A stretch of 64,000 nt of DNA from Caulobacteraceae bacterium (GTDB lineage: Bacteria > Pseudomonadota > Alphaproteobacteria > Caulobacterales > Caulobacteraceae): assembly GCA_031291645.1 (NCBI GenBank), contig JARLIQ010000061.1:54125-118124 (forward strand), read 5' to 3'. This document shows positions 9,369 to 17,378 of this stretch, in pieces. The notes under the pieces were generated by a model, which had not been told where the DNA came from, did not search any database, and saw only the letters and a list, made by a program, of their open reading frames with translations. How positions within the stretch are numbered: position 1 is the stretch's first letter; each line of letters opens with the position of its first letter. A program made the position numbers and the translations under genes.

Positions 9369-10364
9369 TCAGTTCGCCCGCGAGAGATAGATCGAGCCGT
9401 CGACGGCGGTCTCGGCCTTGATCGGGAAGGCTCCGCTCAGCGCATGAACGAAGCCGGGCAAGTCGCTGGACTGGAAGTAGCCGGCGACCCGAAGCGTCGA
9501 GATGGAGTCGTCGGTGATTACAAGGTGATGGGTGTTGTAGCGATTGAACTCAGCGACAGCCTCAGCCAGGGACTGGCCATTGAACGCCACGGCGCCCTGC
9601 CTCCAGGCCAGGGACCGGTCGATCTCGGCGCCGGACACATCGTGCACGCTGCCGCCCCCGGGGCCGTAGTAGGCCTCAGCGCCGGACCGTAGAGCCCTGC
9701 TGGTCGGCGCCAGATCTGGCGCGGCGACCGCCACGCTACCGTCCTTGACCACCACCTGGGCTGCGCCGTCGTCGCGCAGGCGCACGTCGAGTTGGGAGGC
9801 GCCGGCCTGGAGCCGGGTCTGGCTGGCCAGGACCACGAAGGGCCGAGCGTCCCGGGCGACATCGAACAGAACCTCGCCGCGGACGACGCGCACCTCGCGC
9901 TTTCCTCGCCGATAGCGGACCAGGACCCGACTGTCGGTGTTGAGTTCGATCCGGCTGCCGTCGGCCAGGACGACCACCCGCCGCTCGCCGACACCCGTGG
10001 CGTAGGCCGTGGCGGCGGTCAGGTCGAGCGTCATCGCCGTGGCGGCTGCAGCGACGAAAGCGATCGAGGCGGCGGCCGCCCAACGTCGCGGGGAACGCCA
10101 GACGCGCACCGGCGCCGTGCGTCTCGGTGCGAGCAGGTCCGGTTCGGGCCGATCGTCCGCCGGCCGCAGGGCCCGCAGACGGCCCAGCCGCTCCCAGGCC
10201 GCCGCTTCCCGCTCATAGGCGACCTCGTGGCGCGGATCGGCGCCGCGCCAGACCTCGAAGGCGGCGCGCTCGGCGTCGGCCATGGACGGATCGGACAGGC
10301 GCACCACCCAGAGGGCGGCCGCCTGCCTTACCTCGTCTCGCCGCGATCTCGCGTCCTGGCCCAT
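9369..10364 (-). CDS. FecR-family transmembrane anti-sigma/sigma-regulator
   Basis: The 331-residue protein has an N-terminal cytoplasmic helical part with AAALWVVRLSDPSMADAERA (the DUF4880-type start). A single membrane segment lies at about residues 92-112 (WAAAASIAFVAAAATAM). A periplasmic FecR domain contains LADGSRIELNTDSRV and VVRGEVLFDVARDARPF, and the C-terminal STN-interacting region contains FNRYN and GYFQSSD. Its start overlaps the 3' end of the sigma gene by 37 bases, so the two are translationally linked. It would pass the signal from the loaded STN receptor to the sigma factor. The Fec paradigm is known; its use here is inferred from gene order. Confidence 0.9.
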   Translation of the reverse strand: MGQDARSRRDEVRQAAALWVVRLSDPSMADAERAAFEVWRGADPRHEVAYEREAAAWERLGRLRALRPADDRPEPDLLAPRRTAPVRVWRSPRRWAAAASIAFVAAAATAMTLDLTAATAYATGVGERRVVVLADGSRIELNTDSRVLVRYRRGKREVRVVRGEVLFDVARDARPFVVLASQTRLQAGASQLDVRLRDDGAAQVVVKDGSVAVAAPDLAPTSRALRSGAEAYYGPGGGSVHDVSGAEIDRSLAWRQGAVAFNGQSLAEAVAEFNRYNTHHLVITDDSISTLRVAGYFQSSDLPGFVHALSGAFPIKAETAVDGSIYLSRAN

Positions 10365-10924
10365 GGGCGTCCTGGCTTGAGGGTAACGGGGGGAAGGTCC
10401 AACTCGCGCGCAAGCCGCTCGGAACAGAGTCTGAGCGCACGGGTGAGGTGCTTCTCGACGGTAGAGACGGATAGCCCGAGGGCTTCCGCCACCGCCAGGG
10501 TCGGCATGTCGTAGAGGCGCTTGAGGGTTAGCACGCGACGCATCTGGGTCGGCAGGGCCTCGACGATCGCCTGCAGGCGGCGCAGCTCGTCGCGGGCGGT
10601 CATCGTCGCCTCCGGATCGGCGTCATCGTCCGCCAAGCCCAGGGCGTCGAGATCGGCGACCACCTCGATAGACACCACATTGTTATGGCGTACGTCGTCG
10701 AGGGCGATATTCTTCAGGATGCGCTTGGCGAAGCCGCCCGGCCGATTGACGGCGCGCCAGCCCTTGTAGGCGATGGCGCGGACAAAGGTCTCGTTGACCA
10801 GGTCCTCGACCTCGCCGCGACCCTGGCGGCAGAAGCGCTGGGCGTAGGCGGCAAGCTCGGCCTCCAGCGGAAGGATCTCCCGCCGGAACCATGCGCGCCG
10901 CTCGACGTCGTCCGGGCCGTCCAT
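10328..10924 (-). CDS. ECF-type RNA polymerase sigma factor, FecI-like
   Basis: This is a 198-residue protein. Region 2 is seen in EVEDLVNETFVRAIAYKGW, and region 4 in LPTQMRRVLTLKRLYDMP followed by the helix-turn-helix ALGLSVSTVEKHL. A strong ribosome site (GGGAGGAG) lies about 9 bases before the ATG. It is the first gene of the minus-strand series sigma-fecR-receptor-isopeptidase, which it probably transcribes. The region upstream carries an IS remnant rather than the divergent lasso precursor gene found in complete lasso clusters. Confidence 0.9.
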   Translation of the reverse strand: MDGPDDVERRAWFRREILPLEAELAAYAQRFCRQGRGEVEDLVNETFVRAIAYKGWRAVNRPGGFAKRILKNIALDDVRHNNVVSIEVVADLDALGLADDDADPEATMTARDELRRLQAIVEALPTQMRRVLTLKRLYDMPTLAVAEALGLSVSTVEKHLTRALRLCSERLARELDLPPVTLKPGRPWARTRDRGETR

Positions 10925-11055
10925 GCCGTGGGCTCCTCCCGGCCCGAAACGCTAAGCGCATACGCCGAGGGATGGAAACCCGCGCGGCGTGGCAGGCGTC
11001 GGCCAATCAACCGAAGGCCGCAACCCTAGTCTGACGGATGGCGAGGGGCGCCCTG

Positions 11056-11274
11056 CTAGTCCCCGCGCAAAATTATTTTGCGCGGGTTAGGCGAACGCCA
11101 GGACGCGGTGGTCAAATCCGCAAGATGGCCAACCGGCCCCGGGGCGATGCCGCGCAACGCCCGCTCCGCCGGGTTGTTGGCCCGGCGGATCCGGCTATCA
11201 CCGAGGAAACGGGTAAAGGCCGAGCTCAAAAGGGCCCATCGCCTGACCTTCGTCACCGCCCACAACGTCGCCAA
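11056..11274 (-). pseudogene. IS66-like transposase C-terminal remnant
   Basis: The reading frame contains SSAFTRFLGDSRIRRANN followed by PAERALRGIAPG, very like the conserved IS66 TnpC segment with the DNN-x-(A/S)ERALR motif. The leading Asp of that motif is replaced, the usual WLFAGSDxGG segment after it is absent, and there is no ATG; the frame opens just after a stop. It is therefore a decayed fragment. Together with the flanking palindrome it fills most of the 419-base stretch (10925-11343) that has no intact gene. It marks a past insertion between the isopeptidase block and the permease. Confidence 0.55.
11062..11086. repeat. perfect 25-base palindrome
   Basis: Two exact 12-base arms (CCCGCGCAAAAT and ATTTTGCGCGGG) are separated by a single T. 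No T-run follows on either strand, so it is not a standard intrinsic terminator for either neighbour. It overlaps the end of the IS66-like remnant. It could be a hairpin, a recombination site or the binding site of a dimeric protein; the sequence alone does not decide. Confidence 0.85.
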
Positions 11275-11343
11275 TCACCTCAAGGCCCCGCGGCGGCGCC
11301 CCGCCGCCAGATCATCCGCGAGGCCTGGACCGACCCGGGCGCC

Positions 11344-12732
11344 TCAATCCTCGAGATCGACCCGCGCCGCCTCGTTCCGGGACCACAGGCCTCGGCCTTC
11401 GCCTCGCTGGCGGACCGCATAGTAGGCCAGGCCGGCCGCGAGCCAGACGCCCAGCAGCAGATAGGGCCGCCAGTCCGTGCCGAAGCCGAGCGCAGCGATC
11501 ACCACCGCGCAGGCCATGCCCGCTCCTGCGAGCGCCTTGACCAGCCCTGGGCTGAAGCGGAGGCGCGCCTGCGCCTGGACCTCAGGGTGGCGGTCAGCCA
11601 CCACATAGGCGGCCAGGCACGAGCCAAGGTATTTCATCATCGTGGGGATGTTCACCGCCAGCAGCAGGAACAGCAGGCTCGACGGCAGGAGCAGGCAGCT
11701 CATGGAGGCCAGGTAGGCGATGATCGTGGCCACGTAGGGCGTGCCGAAGCGCGGGTGAATCCTACCCAGCGCGGCCGGCAGCACGCCGGATCGGCCCATG
11801 GCGAACAGGAAGCGGGTGTAGACCAGGAACACCGCGTTCATCGACTTGGCCAGGGCCAGGACGGCCGCCACGACGATGAGCGGCGTGGCCCAATGGCCCA
11901 GCGTCACCTTGGCGGCGGTCAGCAAGGGGGCCGGACTGGTCGCGAGCGCGCGCGGCCCGACCAGGCTCAGGGCTGTGAACGAGATGGTCAGATAGACGAC
12001 GACCGTGAGGATCAGCGCCAGGGCGACGCCGAGCGGCACGGTGGTCCTGGGGTTGTCGACCTCCTCGCCCACCTCCGTCGCGGTCTCGATGCCCAGGAAG
12101 AGCTGGATCATCAGCGGCAGGGCCGCCAGAATCGGACCCCAGCCGCCGCGGGCCGCCTCGACGAACAAGTGGGGCCGCAGCCTGCCGGCGCCGGAGACGA
12201 CGAAGACCGCGAACACGGCCAGGAGCAGCAGCATCAGCACCGTCTGGGCCCGTGCGGCGATGGTGACGCCGAGATAGTTCAGCAGGAAGATCACGGTGAA
12301 GGCGCCCACCATGATCGGGACCGCCGGCATCGTGGTGACCATGCCGAGATAGCTCACCAGCACCCGAACCAGGACGATCATCACCACCGCGTTGCTCAGC
12401 ACCCTCAGCCAGACGACGGCGAAGGCGATGAGGGGGTGGGTGAAGCGTCGCTGCCACTCATAGGAGGCCGCCGTGCGCGGCGCGGCCGAGGCCATGTAGG
12501 CGTAGACCAGGGCGAAGATCACCATCGGCAGGGCGGCCAGGCCGACCGAGATCAGTATGCCCGCGCCGCCGACCTGGGTCGCCGGGCCCAGCACCGAGAA
12601 GATGGCTGCGCCGATCGCCGTGCCGGCGCCCAGCATGACGAGATCGATCAGGCTGATCCCGTGCTTCAGCGCTTTCGCCGTCGAGGGGTCCCGCCCCTGG
12701 CCGCTGGTCCGAATCCCATCCACCGTTTTCAC
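11344..12732 (-). CDS. APC-superfamily amino acid permease
   Basis: The 462-residue integral membrane protein has about twelve helices. The first carries the APC signature LVMLGAGTAIGAAIFSVLG, followed later by QLFLGIETATEVGEEVDNPR, the conserved helix 6 region of amino acid/polyamine/cation carriers. It would bring amino acids across the inner membrane. The gene starts with GTG 37 bases after the stop of an S10 peptidase gene, so it is likely the last gene of the aminotransferase-peptidase-permease unit. That fits uptake of the amino acids set free by the peptidases. The exact substrate is not visible. Confidence 0.88.
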   Translation of the reverse strand: MKTVDGIRTSGQGRDPSTAKALKHGISLIDLVMLGAGTAIGAAIFSVLGPATQVGGAGILISVGLAALPMVIFALVYAYMASAAPRTAASYEWQRRFTHPLIAFAVVWLRVLSNAVVMIVLVRVLVSYLGMVTTMPAVPIMVGAFTVIFLLNYLGVTIAARAQTVLMLLLLAVFAVFVVSGAGRLRPHLFVEAARGGWGPILAALPLMIQLFLGIETATEVGEEVDNPRTTVPLGVALALILTVVVYLTISFTALSLVGPRALATSPAPLLTAAKVTLGHWATPLIVVAAVLALAKSMNAVFLVYTRFLFAMGRSGVLPAALGRIHPRFGTPYVATIIAYLASMSCLLLPSSLLFLLLAVNIPTMMKYLGSCLAAYVVADRHPEVQAQARLRFSPGLVKALAGAGMACAVVIAALGFGTDWRPYLLLGVWLAAGLAYYAVRQRGEGRGLWSRNEAARVDLED

Positions 12733-12769
12733 CTAGCACGCAGCGCTCGCCGATCGTCGCGCGGCGGGA

Positions 12770-14272
12770 TCATGGCGGGCTGCTCTTCACGAAGGCGCGC
12801 ACGTCGTCGGCGAGCGCCCTGGCCTGGGCGTCGCCCATGTAGGCCATATGGCCGGCGGCGTAGTAGCGGCGCGTCACGCGGCCCGGCGCCAGGCCGGAAT
12901 GGGTGATCACCCGCTCGGCGGCCGCCATGGGCGTGGTCAGGTCGTACTCGCCCATGGCGAACATCGCCCTGAAGCCCGGGTTCTCGCGCATGGCCTCGCC
13001 GAGGTAGGGCGCGACGTTCAGGTAGAACGGATCGCTCCCCCACTTCCACTTGAAGTCGGCCTCGAAGTTAACCGGCAGGTAGGCCGCCTCGGGCGAGACG
13101 CCCAAGCCCGCGCGCATGTCCTGGTTGAGGGCGGCGATGACCGCGGTGTCGAACTTGACCGCGGCGATGTCGACCACGACCGTCGGGCCGGCGACGGTCT
13201 TGGCCGGCGCGGTGAACCGGCCGTCGGTCGAGCTGACGACCAGGCCCTGATCCTTCAGCAGGGCGTCGCGGAACACGGCCGAGGAGACGCGCAGGTTGTT
13301 CGCGGCGATGAACGGGGCCGGCAGACCGATGAGTTCGGAGAGCCGGGCGGCGAGGCGCTGGCCCTCCGCCGGCGCCAGCCCGTCGCCGGCCTCGAGCGCG
13401 CGGGCGTAGTCGCCGCCGGCGAAGGCCCGCGCGTCGGCGAGGACCTCGTCGAGGGTGCGGCCGGCGCCGGCCCGGTGGTGATACCAGGCGACGGCGGCCA
13501 TGGTCGGAAGGTCGAGCTGGTAGGACAGGTCGTTGTCGGCGTTGTCGGCTGTCTGGCTCATGTCCATCGCCTGGCCGATCAGGATGACGCCGTTCAGCGC
13601 CACGCCATGGAACTGGCCGGTGGTGACGCTGCCCATCAGCTCCTTGGTCATCACCGCCGCCCGCACCGTGCCGTAGCTCTCGCCCAGCAGGTATTTCGGC
13701 GAATTCCAGCGCCCGTGCAGACTCAGCCATCGCTCGACGAACTGGGACATCGCCCGCGCGTCCTCGGTCACGCCGAAGAAGTCCTCCGGCTTGGCCGCGC
13801 CCAGGGGCCGGCTGAAGCCGGTGGTGACCGGATCCACGAACACCAGGTCGGCGACGTCGAGCACGCTGAACGCGCTGTCCTCGACCTTGAACGGGGGCTG
13901 GGCGGGCTGGTCGGGCCCGGCGCCGGTGACCACCCGGCGGGGCCCCAGGCCGCTCATGTGCAGATAGACCGAGCTGCAGCCCGGCCCGCCGTTGAACAGG
14001 AAGATGACCGGCCGGTCGGCCGCCGCCGGAGCGTCGGTGCGCAGGTAGCTGAACGAATAGAGGCTGGCCTCGGGCTGGCCATCCGCGGTCTCGATCACGA
14101 TCGGCTCGCCGACGGCGTCGTAGTCCACCGTCCTGCCGCCGATGCTGGTGTGGTGGTGGGTGACGACGCGGGCCGGGGTGGCCAGCTCGGCCGCGCGGCT
14201 CGTCGTCCCCGCGGCGACGGCGAGGGATGAGGCCAGCAGCAGCGCCCGCACCGTGGTCTTCAACATCGTCAT
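12770..14272 (-). CDS. secreted S10-family serine carboxypeptidase (copy 1 of 4)
   Basis: The protein has 500 residues with a signal peptide over the first 27. The S10 substrate loop is at 94-101 (NGGPGCSS) and the nucleophile is Ser199 in GESYGT. Asp444 (GEYDLTTP) and His475 (GHMAYMG) complete the Ser-Asp-His set. S10 enzymes remove C-terminal residues from peptides; this one should act in the periplasm. It begins 24 bases after the aminotransferase stop and precedes the permease. A second ATG at 14266 has better spacing to the G-run and may be the real start. Confidence 0.88.
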   Translation of the reverse strand: MTMLKTTVRALLLASSLAVAAGTTSRAAELATPARVVTHHHTSIGGRTVDYDAVGEPIVIETADGQPEASLYSFSYLRTDAPAAADRPVIFLFNGGPGCSSVYLHMSGLGPRRVVTGAGPDQPAQPPFKVEDSAFSVLDVADLVFVDPVTTGFSRPLGAAKPEDFFGVTEDARAMSQFVERWLSLHGRWNSPKYLLGESYGTVRAAVMTKELMGSVTTGQFHGVALNGVILIGQAMDMSQTADNADNDLSYQLDLPTMAAVAWYHHRAGAGRTLDEVLADARAFAGGDYARALEAGDGLAPAEGQRLAARLSELIGLPAPFIAANNLRVSSAVFRDALLKDQGLVVSSTDGRFTAPAKTVAGPTVVVDIAAVKFDTAVIAALNQDMRAGLGVSPEAAYLPVNFEADFKWKWGSDPFYLNVAPYLGEAMRENPGFRAMFAMGEYDLTTPMAAAERVITHSGLAPGRVTRRYYAAGHMAYMGDAQARALADDVRAFVKSSPP

Positions 14273-14296
14273 CCCCCAACCGTCGCCCTGTCCGCT

Positions 14297-15439
14297 TCAG
14301 GCCAGCGCGCCACAATAGATCCGCAGGGCCTCGGCCACGCGCTGCAGCACCGGCGCCAGGCGGTCGGCGCGGCGGCCGAAGCCGATCCTGATGTGTCCCG
14401 GACTTTGGAACAGCTCGCCCGGCGCCGCCGCGATCGCATACTCGCGCCAGAGCCAGGCGGTGAACTTGCGGGTGTCGCCCACATGCGGCAGGCGCGGAAA
14501 ATACATGCACCCGGCGGCCGGCACCGCCCCGGCGATCAGACCCTCCTCGCGCAGGGCCCTGGCCCAGGCTTCGACCAGCGGATGCGCTTCGCCCAGCACG
14601 CTGCGCACGGCCTTGGTGAACGGCGCGTCGTCCTCCAGCACCAGCGAGGCCAGGGCATGGGTCAGCTTGGACATGCCGAACTCGTGCAGCGTGTGGGCGG
14701 GCGCGATCTCCTTGATCGTCCGCGCGTCGGCGACGACCCAGCCGCACTTGAGCGAACTCAGGCCGTAGACCTTGGACAGGCTGTTGATGCTGACGAAGAC
14801 GTCCGAGATGCAGGCCGCGGGCCGGCCGCCGCTGAGGCGGTGGACATAGTCGGCGTAGACCTCGTCGACCACGATCCTGGTCCGGCCACGGGCGGCGACC
14901 TCGGCCAGGCGCCCGAGGTCCGCCTCGCTCAGCAACGCCCCCGAGGGATTGTGCAGGTTCGTGATCAGCAGCAGCCGCGTGTTCGGTCGCAGGGCGTCCT
15001 GGACCTGGTCCAGATCGAACGCCCCATCGTCGGCCGAGCGTTCGATGTAGCCGATATCGGCGCCCTGGCCGGCGGCCAGCTCGACCAGGGTGTCAAGGTG
15101 CGGCCGCTCGATCAGCACGTGATCGCCGCGCCGCACCAGCGCCTTCAGGACGAGGGACACGCCGCTCAACGCGCCGGTCGTGCACAGGATCTGCTCCCGC
15201 CCGACGCCATACCGGTCGGCCAGCGCCCCCAGCACCAGCGGGTTGCCGGCGCCCATGACGCTGCGCAGCCGCGGCTGCCCGGGCTCGGACAGAACGCGCT
15301 CGGCCGTCTCGCGCAGCAGGTCGAGCGGCTCGTCCATGGTGGCGTCGAAGAGGCCGACCGCGCCGGGCTGGCCTTCCATCGCCGCGACCAGGTCGCGAAC
15401 CCATTGGATATAGCTGCTGCGCTGGAAGAAATTGCTCAC
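14297..15439 (-). CDS. PLP-dependent class I/II aminotransferase
   Basis: The 380-residue fold-type I enzyme has NLHNPSGAL (Asn contacting the cofactor), VVDEVYADY (Asp pairing with the pyridine nitrogen) and SLSKVYGLSSLKCGW with the Schiff-base Lys. No signal peptide is seen, so it is cytosolic. The GTG start overlaps the TGA of a 19-codon leader ORF (GTGA), meaning that translation is coupled to it. It heads a unit with an S10 peptidase and an APC permease and would start catabolism of the amino acids released. Substrate preference cannot be read from the sequence. Confidence 0.85.
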   Translation of the reverse strand: MSNFFQRSSYIQWVRDLVAAMEGQPGAVGLFDATMDEPLDLLRETAERVLSEPGQPRLRSVMGAGNPLVLGALADRYGVGREQILCTTGALSGVSLVLKALVRRGDHVLIERPHLDTLVELAAGQGADIGYIERSADDGAFDLDQVQDALRPNTRLLLITNLHNPSGALLSEADLGRLAEVAARGRTRIVVDEVYADYVHRLSGGRPAACISDVFVSINSLSKVYGLSSLKCGWVVADARTIKEIAPAHTLHEFGMSKLTHALASLVLEDDAPFTKAVRSVLGEAHPLVEAWARALREEGLIAGAVPAAGCMYFPRLPHVGDTRKFTAWLWREYAIAAAPGELFQSPGHIRIGFGRRADRLAPVLQRVAEALRIYCGALA

Positions 15440-15495
15440 GACACACCGGTCGCGCGCCCTGCGGCCAGGCGCGCCCTGAAAGAATCAAACGACAT
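15436..15495 (-). CDS. 19-residue leader ORF derived from a TonB-receptor N terminus
   Basis: An ATG at 15495 with GGGAG 8 bases upstream opens a frame coding MSFDSFRARLAAGRATGVS, whose TGA overlaps the aminotransferase start. Its first eleven residues match the start of the TonB receptor at 19104-21335 (MTFHSFRTRLM). The promoter region upstream also matches that receptor's promoter. It therefore looks like the stump of a lost receptor gene that now serves as a translational leader. A made-from-scratch leader peptide is the less likely reading. Confidence 0.6.
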   Translation of the reverse strand: MSFDSFRARLAAGRATGVS

Positions 15496-15644
15496 TTCCA
15501 CGCTCCCGCCCGGCCCGGACGCTTCGGCCCAGACGCGCGGCCCCCGCGATGGCGACGATCTGGGCGCGCCGCGGATGGCTCGCTGCGCGGGCCCGGCGTC
15601 GCCGCGACGCCGGGTTGCGTCCCCGTCCGTGGCCCGCAACGTCG

Positions 15645-15705
15645 GAAAGAAACGCGGTTGGGAACAGACTAAATTGGCGATGGTGACGTTGCGCAGAGCG
15701 CAACG
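15645..15705 (-). promoter_or_regulatory. LysR-type operator and promoter region of the aminotransferase unit
   Basis: The palindrome GTTGCGCAGAGCGCAAC (15688-15704, extended by one base pair on each side) is followed, reading on the minus strand, by CAATTTAGTCTGTTC and GTTTCTTTC. The same palindrome pattern, spacing and 15-base element occur before the TonB receptor (21.5 kb). This is the T-N11-A type site used by LysR regulators. Between here and the leader ATG lie about 150 bases of untranslated DNA in which I see no further feature. Confidence 0.7.
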
Positions 15706-15867
15706 GCTGGACCGCGCGAACGCCGCCTTGCGCAACTCCGGCAGGGCCGCCGCGAGGCTGGTCATGCGACGCGGCGGATCAAGGGCCGCCCTGGGCTGGA
15801 GCGACGAAGCCCTGCACGTCGGCGCCCCAGCGCCAATGGGCGTTCACGTCCAGGGTCAGGGTCAGGG

Positions 15868-17226
15868 TCATGGCCGCGCGGGCCCGCCCCTGGCCGCCTC
15901 GCCCCCCAGTTCGTCCTTGTAGACGGTCCCCCCCTTCATCACGAAGCCCACGTGCTCCATGCGGGTGATGTCGGCCAGCGGATCGCCGGCGACGGCGATG
16001 ATGTCGGCGTAGTGTCCCTCGGTCACGGCGCCCACGTCGCGCGAGGCCCCCAGCAGGTCCGCGGCCGCTCCGGTCGCGGTGAAGATCGCGTCCTTGGGCG
16101 TCATGCCGACGGCGACCAGCAGTGGGAACTCCTTGGCGTTGTCGCCGTGCGGCGAGACCCCGGTGGTGTCGGTCCCGAAGGCGATCTTCACCCCGGCCCG
16201 ATAGGCCGCGCCGACGGTGGCGTCGATCTGCGGGGTCACCTCGGCGATCTTGGCCGCAATGCTGGGCGAATAGCGGTGCGGGTGGGCCGCCGTAGCCTCC
16301 CGCAGGGAATGCGCGACCAGCATGGTCGGCACGAGGTAGGTCCCGTGCGCCCTCATGATCGCGAAGGAGCCCGCGTCGGCGAAGGAGCCGTGCTCGATGG
16401 AATCGACCCCGAGTCGGGCGGCGGCGTCGATCGCCGCCTTGCCGTGCGCGTGGGCCGCGACCTTCATGCCCAGGGCGTGGGCGGTCTGGACGACGGCGGC
16501 GATCTCGGCGTCGGACATGAGTTGCTCGTTCGGGTCGTCGTCAGCCGAGCCGACACCCCCGCTGGGCATGATCTTGATCAGGTCGCCGCCGCGCCGCCGA
16601 TGGTCGCGGACCTGCCGCACGGCCTCGTCGGGACTGTCGATGATGAAGTTGGCCCGCTCGGGGTCGTACATCTCCACGTCCGAGCCGTTGGCCGGGTCGG
16701 AGTGGCCGCCCGTCGGCCCCATCTCCTCGAGCGCGGCCCAGATGCGCGGCCCCTCCAGGGCGCCGCGGTTGATCGCCCGCTTCAGCGCCACGTCCGCACC
16801 GCCGGGCGCGCCAACTACGCGAATGCTGGTGAAGCCCGCCATCAGCACGGCCTTGGCGTTCGAGGCCGCGACGACGGCCAGGTCCATGTCGCTCTGGTGC
16901 GGCGTGGGCGCGTCGTTGCTCGCGTCATTGTCGTTGCTGATGATGTGCTCGTGGCAGTCGATCAGGCCAGGCAGGACGGTGTCGTGCGAAAGGTCGATCA
17001 CCACGGCCCCCGCCTCGTCGACAAAGCCGTCGCGCACCGCAACGATCCTCTGGTCGTGGACCAGGATCGAGACGTTGGTCCTGACCGGACCGTTGGTCCC
17101 GTCGATCAGCCGGCCGGCGTGGATCAGCTCGTCGCCCGCCAGGGCGGGCCCGGCGAGGCCCGCAAGGCCCAGGGCGGCGCCCGCGATGGCGTGGCGCGCG
17201 GCGCGCCGGATGGATCGTCTGGTCAT
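15868..17226 (-). CDS. secreted metal-dependent amidohydrolase, dipeptidase/prolidase-like
   Basis: The 452-residue protein has a cleaved signal peptide (AGPALAG, about residue 31). The amidohydrolase metal site is seen in GLIDCHEHI (HxH), the Lys in GDLIKIMPSG, His in AAHAHG and IEHGSF, and Asp in AFGTDTTG. Close relatives in Caulobacter and other bacteria hydrolyse Xaa-Pro or Lys/Arg-Xaa dipeptides, so a periplasmic dipeptidase role fits the carboxypeptidase neighbours. The ATG overlaps the stop of a 51-codon gene (ATGA). An imidazolonepropionase-like or other cyclic-amide activity cannot be excluded. Confidence 0.82.
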   Translation of the reverse strand: MTRRSIRRAARHAIAGAALGLAGLAGPALAGDELIHAGRLIDGTNGPVRTNVSILVHDQRIVAVRDGFVDEAGAVVIDLSHDTVLPGLIDCHEHIISNDNDASNDAPTPHQSDMDLAVVAASNAKAVLMAGFTSIRVVGAPGGADVALKRAINRGALEGPRIWAALEEMGPTGGHSDPANGSDVEMYDPERANFIIDSPDEAVRQVRDHRRRGGDLIKIMPSGGVGSADDDPNEQLMSDAEIAAVVQTAHALGMKVAAHAHGKAAIDAAARLGVDSIEHGSFADAGSFAIMRAHGTYLVPTMLVAHSLREATAAHPHRYSPSIAAKIAEVTPQIDATVGAAYRAGVKIAFGTDTTGVSPHGDNAKEFPLLVAVGMTPKDAIFTATGAAADLLGASRDVGAVTEGHYADIIAVAGDPLADITRMEHVGFVMKGGTVYKDELGGEAARGGPARP

Positions 17227-17378
17227 GGCTTAGCGGCCCCCAAGGGCCCTCCCCTGCGATCGTGGTCGTTGGTTTGTGGCCCTGCGGCCGCGTCGTAGAA
17301 CCGTCGCAGGTCCGCAGCCATCAGCAGGGCGAGGCCCAGCGCGGCCCAGCCGAGCCGCCACGCCGGCGCGCGCTTCAT
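17223..17378 (-). CDS. 51-residue single-pass membrane protein, coupled on both sides
   Basis: This small gene lies exactly between an S10 peptidase and the amidohydrolase. Its ATG overlaps the peptidase stop and its TGA overlaps the amidohydrolase ATG (ATGA at both ends). The product starts MKRAPAWRLGWAALGLALLM, a short basic end followed by one hydrophobic helix (about residues 8-22), then a polar tail of about 29 residues rich in Arg, Gly and Asp. The perfect overlap at both ends supports real translation. It may anchor or assist its neighbours at the membrane; no family is recognised. Confidence 0.65.
   Translation of the reverse strand: MKRAPAWRLGWAALGLALLMAADLRRFYDAAAGPQTNDHDRRGGPLGAAKP

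Noticed and set aside
1..11343. Lasso-peptide B (leader protease) and C (Asn-synthetase-like) genes
   Set aside because: Looked for next to the isopeptidase on both strands; no frame shows the Cys-protease or Asn-synthetase motifs.
11038..12906. Plus-strand open frame of about 620 codons opposite the permease
   Set aside because: Gln/Arg/His-rich composition without any domain; the minus strand codes a clear APC permease with twelve helices.
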